From Carex sylvatica (taxonomy: Eukaryota > Streptophyta > Magnoliopsida > Poales > Cyperaceae), in assembly GCA_964058845.1 (NCBI GenBank), contig CAXKVR010000058.1, forward strand, positions 1-19,266: 19,266 nucleotides of DNA, given 5' to 3'. Made by a program: the position numbers and the translations under genes. The notes beneath the pieces are model-generated. The model saw nothing but the letters and a program-made list of their open reading frames with translations. It searched no databases and had not been told where the DNA came from. Shown one piece after another: positions 18,297 through 19,266 of this stretch (the stretch's first letter is position 1; each line of letters begins with the position of its first letter).

Positions 18297-18580
18297 CAAT
18301 GACGGATTTACAAATAGCCCAGGGGGTGCTAAATCACTCCATAATTTTAAAATTTTTAATTACGTAAGTTAAAATTTAATTGAATTTTTACTTTCTTAAA
18401 TTTTTTTAAATTAATATTAGATGTTTGCTTGTAGTCTAGTAATTAAAACTCTATTTTATACTTGAGAAGTCTTGGATTCAAATTTCACTAACTACAAATT
18501 AATAATTATACATTTTAAATTTTCAACACCTCTATATAAATTTTCAGCCCCTCTATATAAATTTTCTAGTTCCACCCCTG
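18297..18580 (-). mobile_element. hAT-type MITE, copy 3 (284 bp), inverted orientation
   Basis: The right end on the + strand, TTCTAGTTCCACCCCTG, is the reverse complement of the CAGGGGTGGAACTAGAA-type left end of the other copies, and the left end CAATGACGGATTTA matches their right end. Interior TTAAAATTTAATTGAATTTT and TTGGATTCAAATTTC correspond to the same internal blocks. A duplicated 23-mer-like stretch (TTTTCAGCCCCTCTATATAAA and its neighbour) lies near the right end. Flanking 8-mers do not match, so the target duplication has been lost. Confidence 0.75.
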
Positions 18581-19266
18581 AGATGAAAATCGAAGTGCAT
18601 CCAACAATTGTTATATGAAAGCACACTAGGTAGATTTACCAGGACCAAAATCTCATTCTTACTATAAAACTATATAAATAATTATGTATACATGAATTAT
18701 GAAAATGAATAATTGACTCCCTTCCACTAGTACTCTATACAGACCCGTCTTTAGTGACATGATAAATAACACATCACGGTCCATTACCACATTATTATAA
18801 TTTTTTTCATTTTTTTAAAATACAAATTTTAAATCCATTCAATATTTTTTTAAACATTAAAAATTGTTCAACACTATTTTTTATTTTATAACAGCTTACA
18901 ATTTATCACAGTTTTAACATTTTTTTTTCCTAATTTCTATTCATAAACTAATTTAATTTACGAAAAAAAATAGTTGACCAGTCTTATATATATATATATC
19001 TCAACTATTGATTAATTAGACCTGTGTACTTAATTTCGGTAATTGTCCTTGTTTCACATACTTTGCATTTCCTAGTTCAACACATACTTTGCGTTTGTTT
19101 ACTCTCTTTTTTTCAGTTGCTTTGAATGACATACAATTGATATTATTAATTCAAGTGAACAAACATAAAATGTGCATGAATAAATTTTATATTGTTATAT
19201 ATAAAATACTCATTGTGTCAAAGTTATACACGTTAGAAATAATTATGCACAACTCACAATTTGCTC
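18581..19266. other. Gene-free AT-rich end of the window
   Basis: Only low-complexity sequence is seen: T-tracts, a TATATATATATATA run at 18985-18998, and a short repeat of CACATACTTTGC (near 19057 and 19081). No coding frame, RNA gene or bounded element is supported. Confidence 0.5.

Overview
The window looks like plant nuclear DNA, most likely from a eudicot. It is AT-rich, its genes have GT-AG introns, and it contains a plant secreted alpha-amylase, a small plant-specific protein, plant L1-type LINE sequence and hAT-type miniature transposons. I cannot name the species. No complete LTR retrotransposon, tRNA gene, rRNA gene or CRISPR array is visible.

Layout. About 360-1640 holds a small two-exon gene on the + strand. 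Its 152-residue protein has the FEF / LFF-GRILP / W-K-LL-LRK landmarks of the DUF1645 or BKI1/MAKR-like group, and its last exon codes only two residues. About 1640-8500 is a long gene-free stretch filled with dispersed elements: a short palindrome (2455-2515), two copies of a 279-289 bp hAT-like MITE (3001-3279 and 6502-6790), a possible LINE 3' scrap (about 3560-3625), a roughly 950 bp divergent inverted repeat (4895-5843), a hAT-like element rich in GCTATAGCG motifs (6843-7487) and a strong cruciform (7648-7699).

About 8519-13206 is a large L1-clade LINE on the - strand. It has a C-terminal ORF1 fragment and an ORF2 carrying endonuclease, reverse transcriptase and zf-RVT domains. ORF2 stays in one reading frame from end to end and is broken only by seven stop codons. 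A 472 bp hAT-type non-autonomous element with a perfect 8 bp target duplication (13341-13812) lies between the LINE and the amylase promoter.

The region 14362-17068 is an apparently intact five-exon gene for a 431-residue secreted GH13 alpha-amylase. The catalytic Asp, Glu and Asp are all present. Its third intron has received a second, 5'-truncated LINE in antisense orientation. The rest (17070-19266) is AT-rich spacer with a divergent relative of the 472 bp element, a third copy of the small MITE in the opposite orientation, a short hairpin and a two-unit tandem repeat.

The two host genes have no evident functional link. The main story is transposon layering around and inside a starch-hydrolase gene. 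The most unusual signals are the RNA polymerase III-like A and B boxes inside the hAT-like MITE family, the stop-only decay of the LINE, and the inverted repeat whose two arms keep a similar reading frame.
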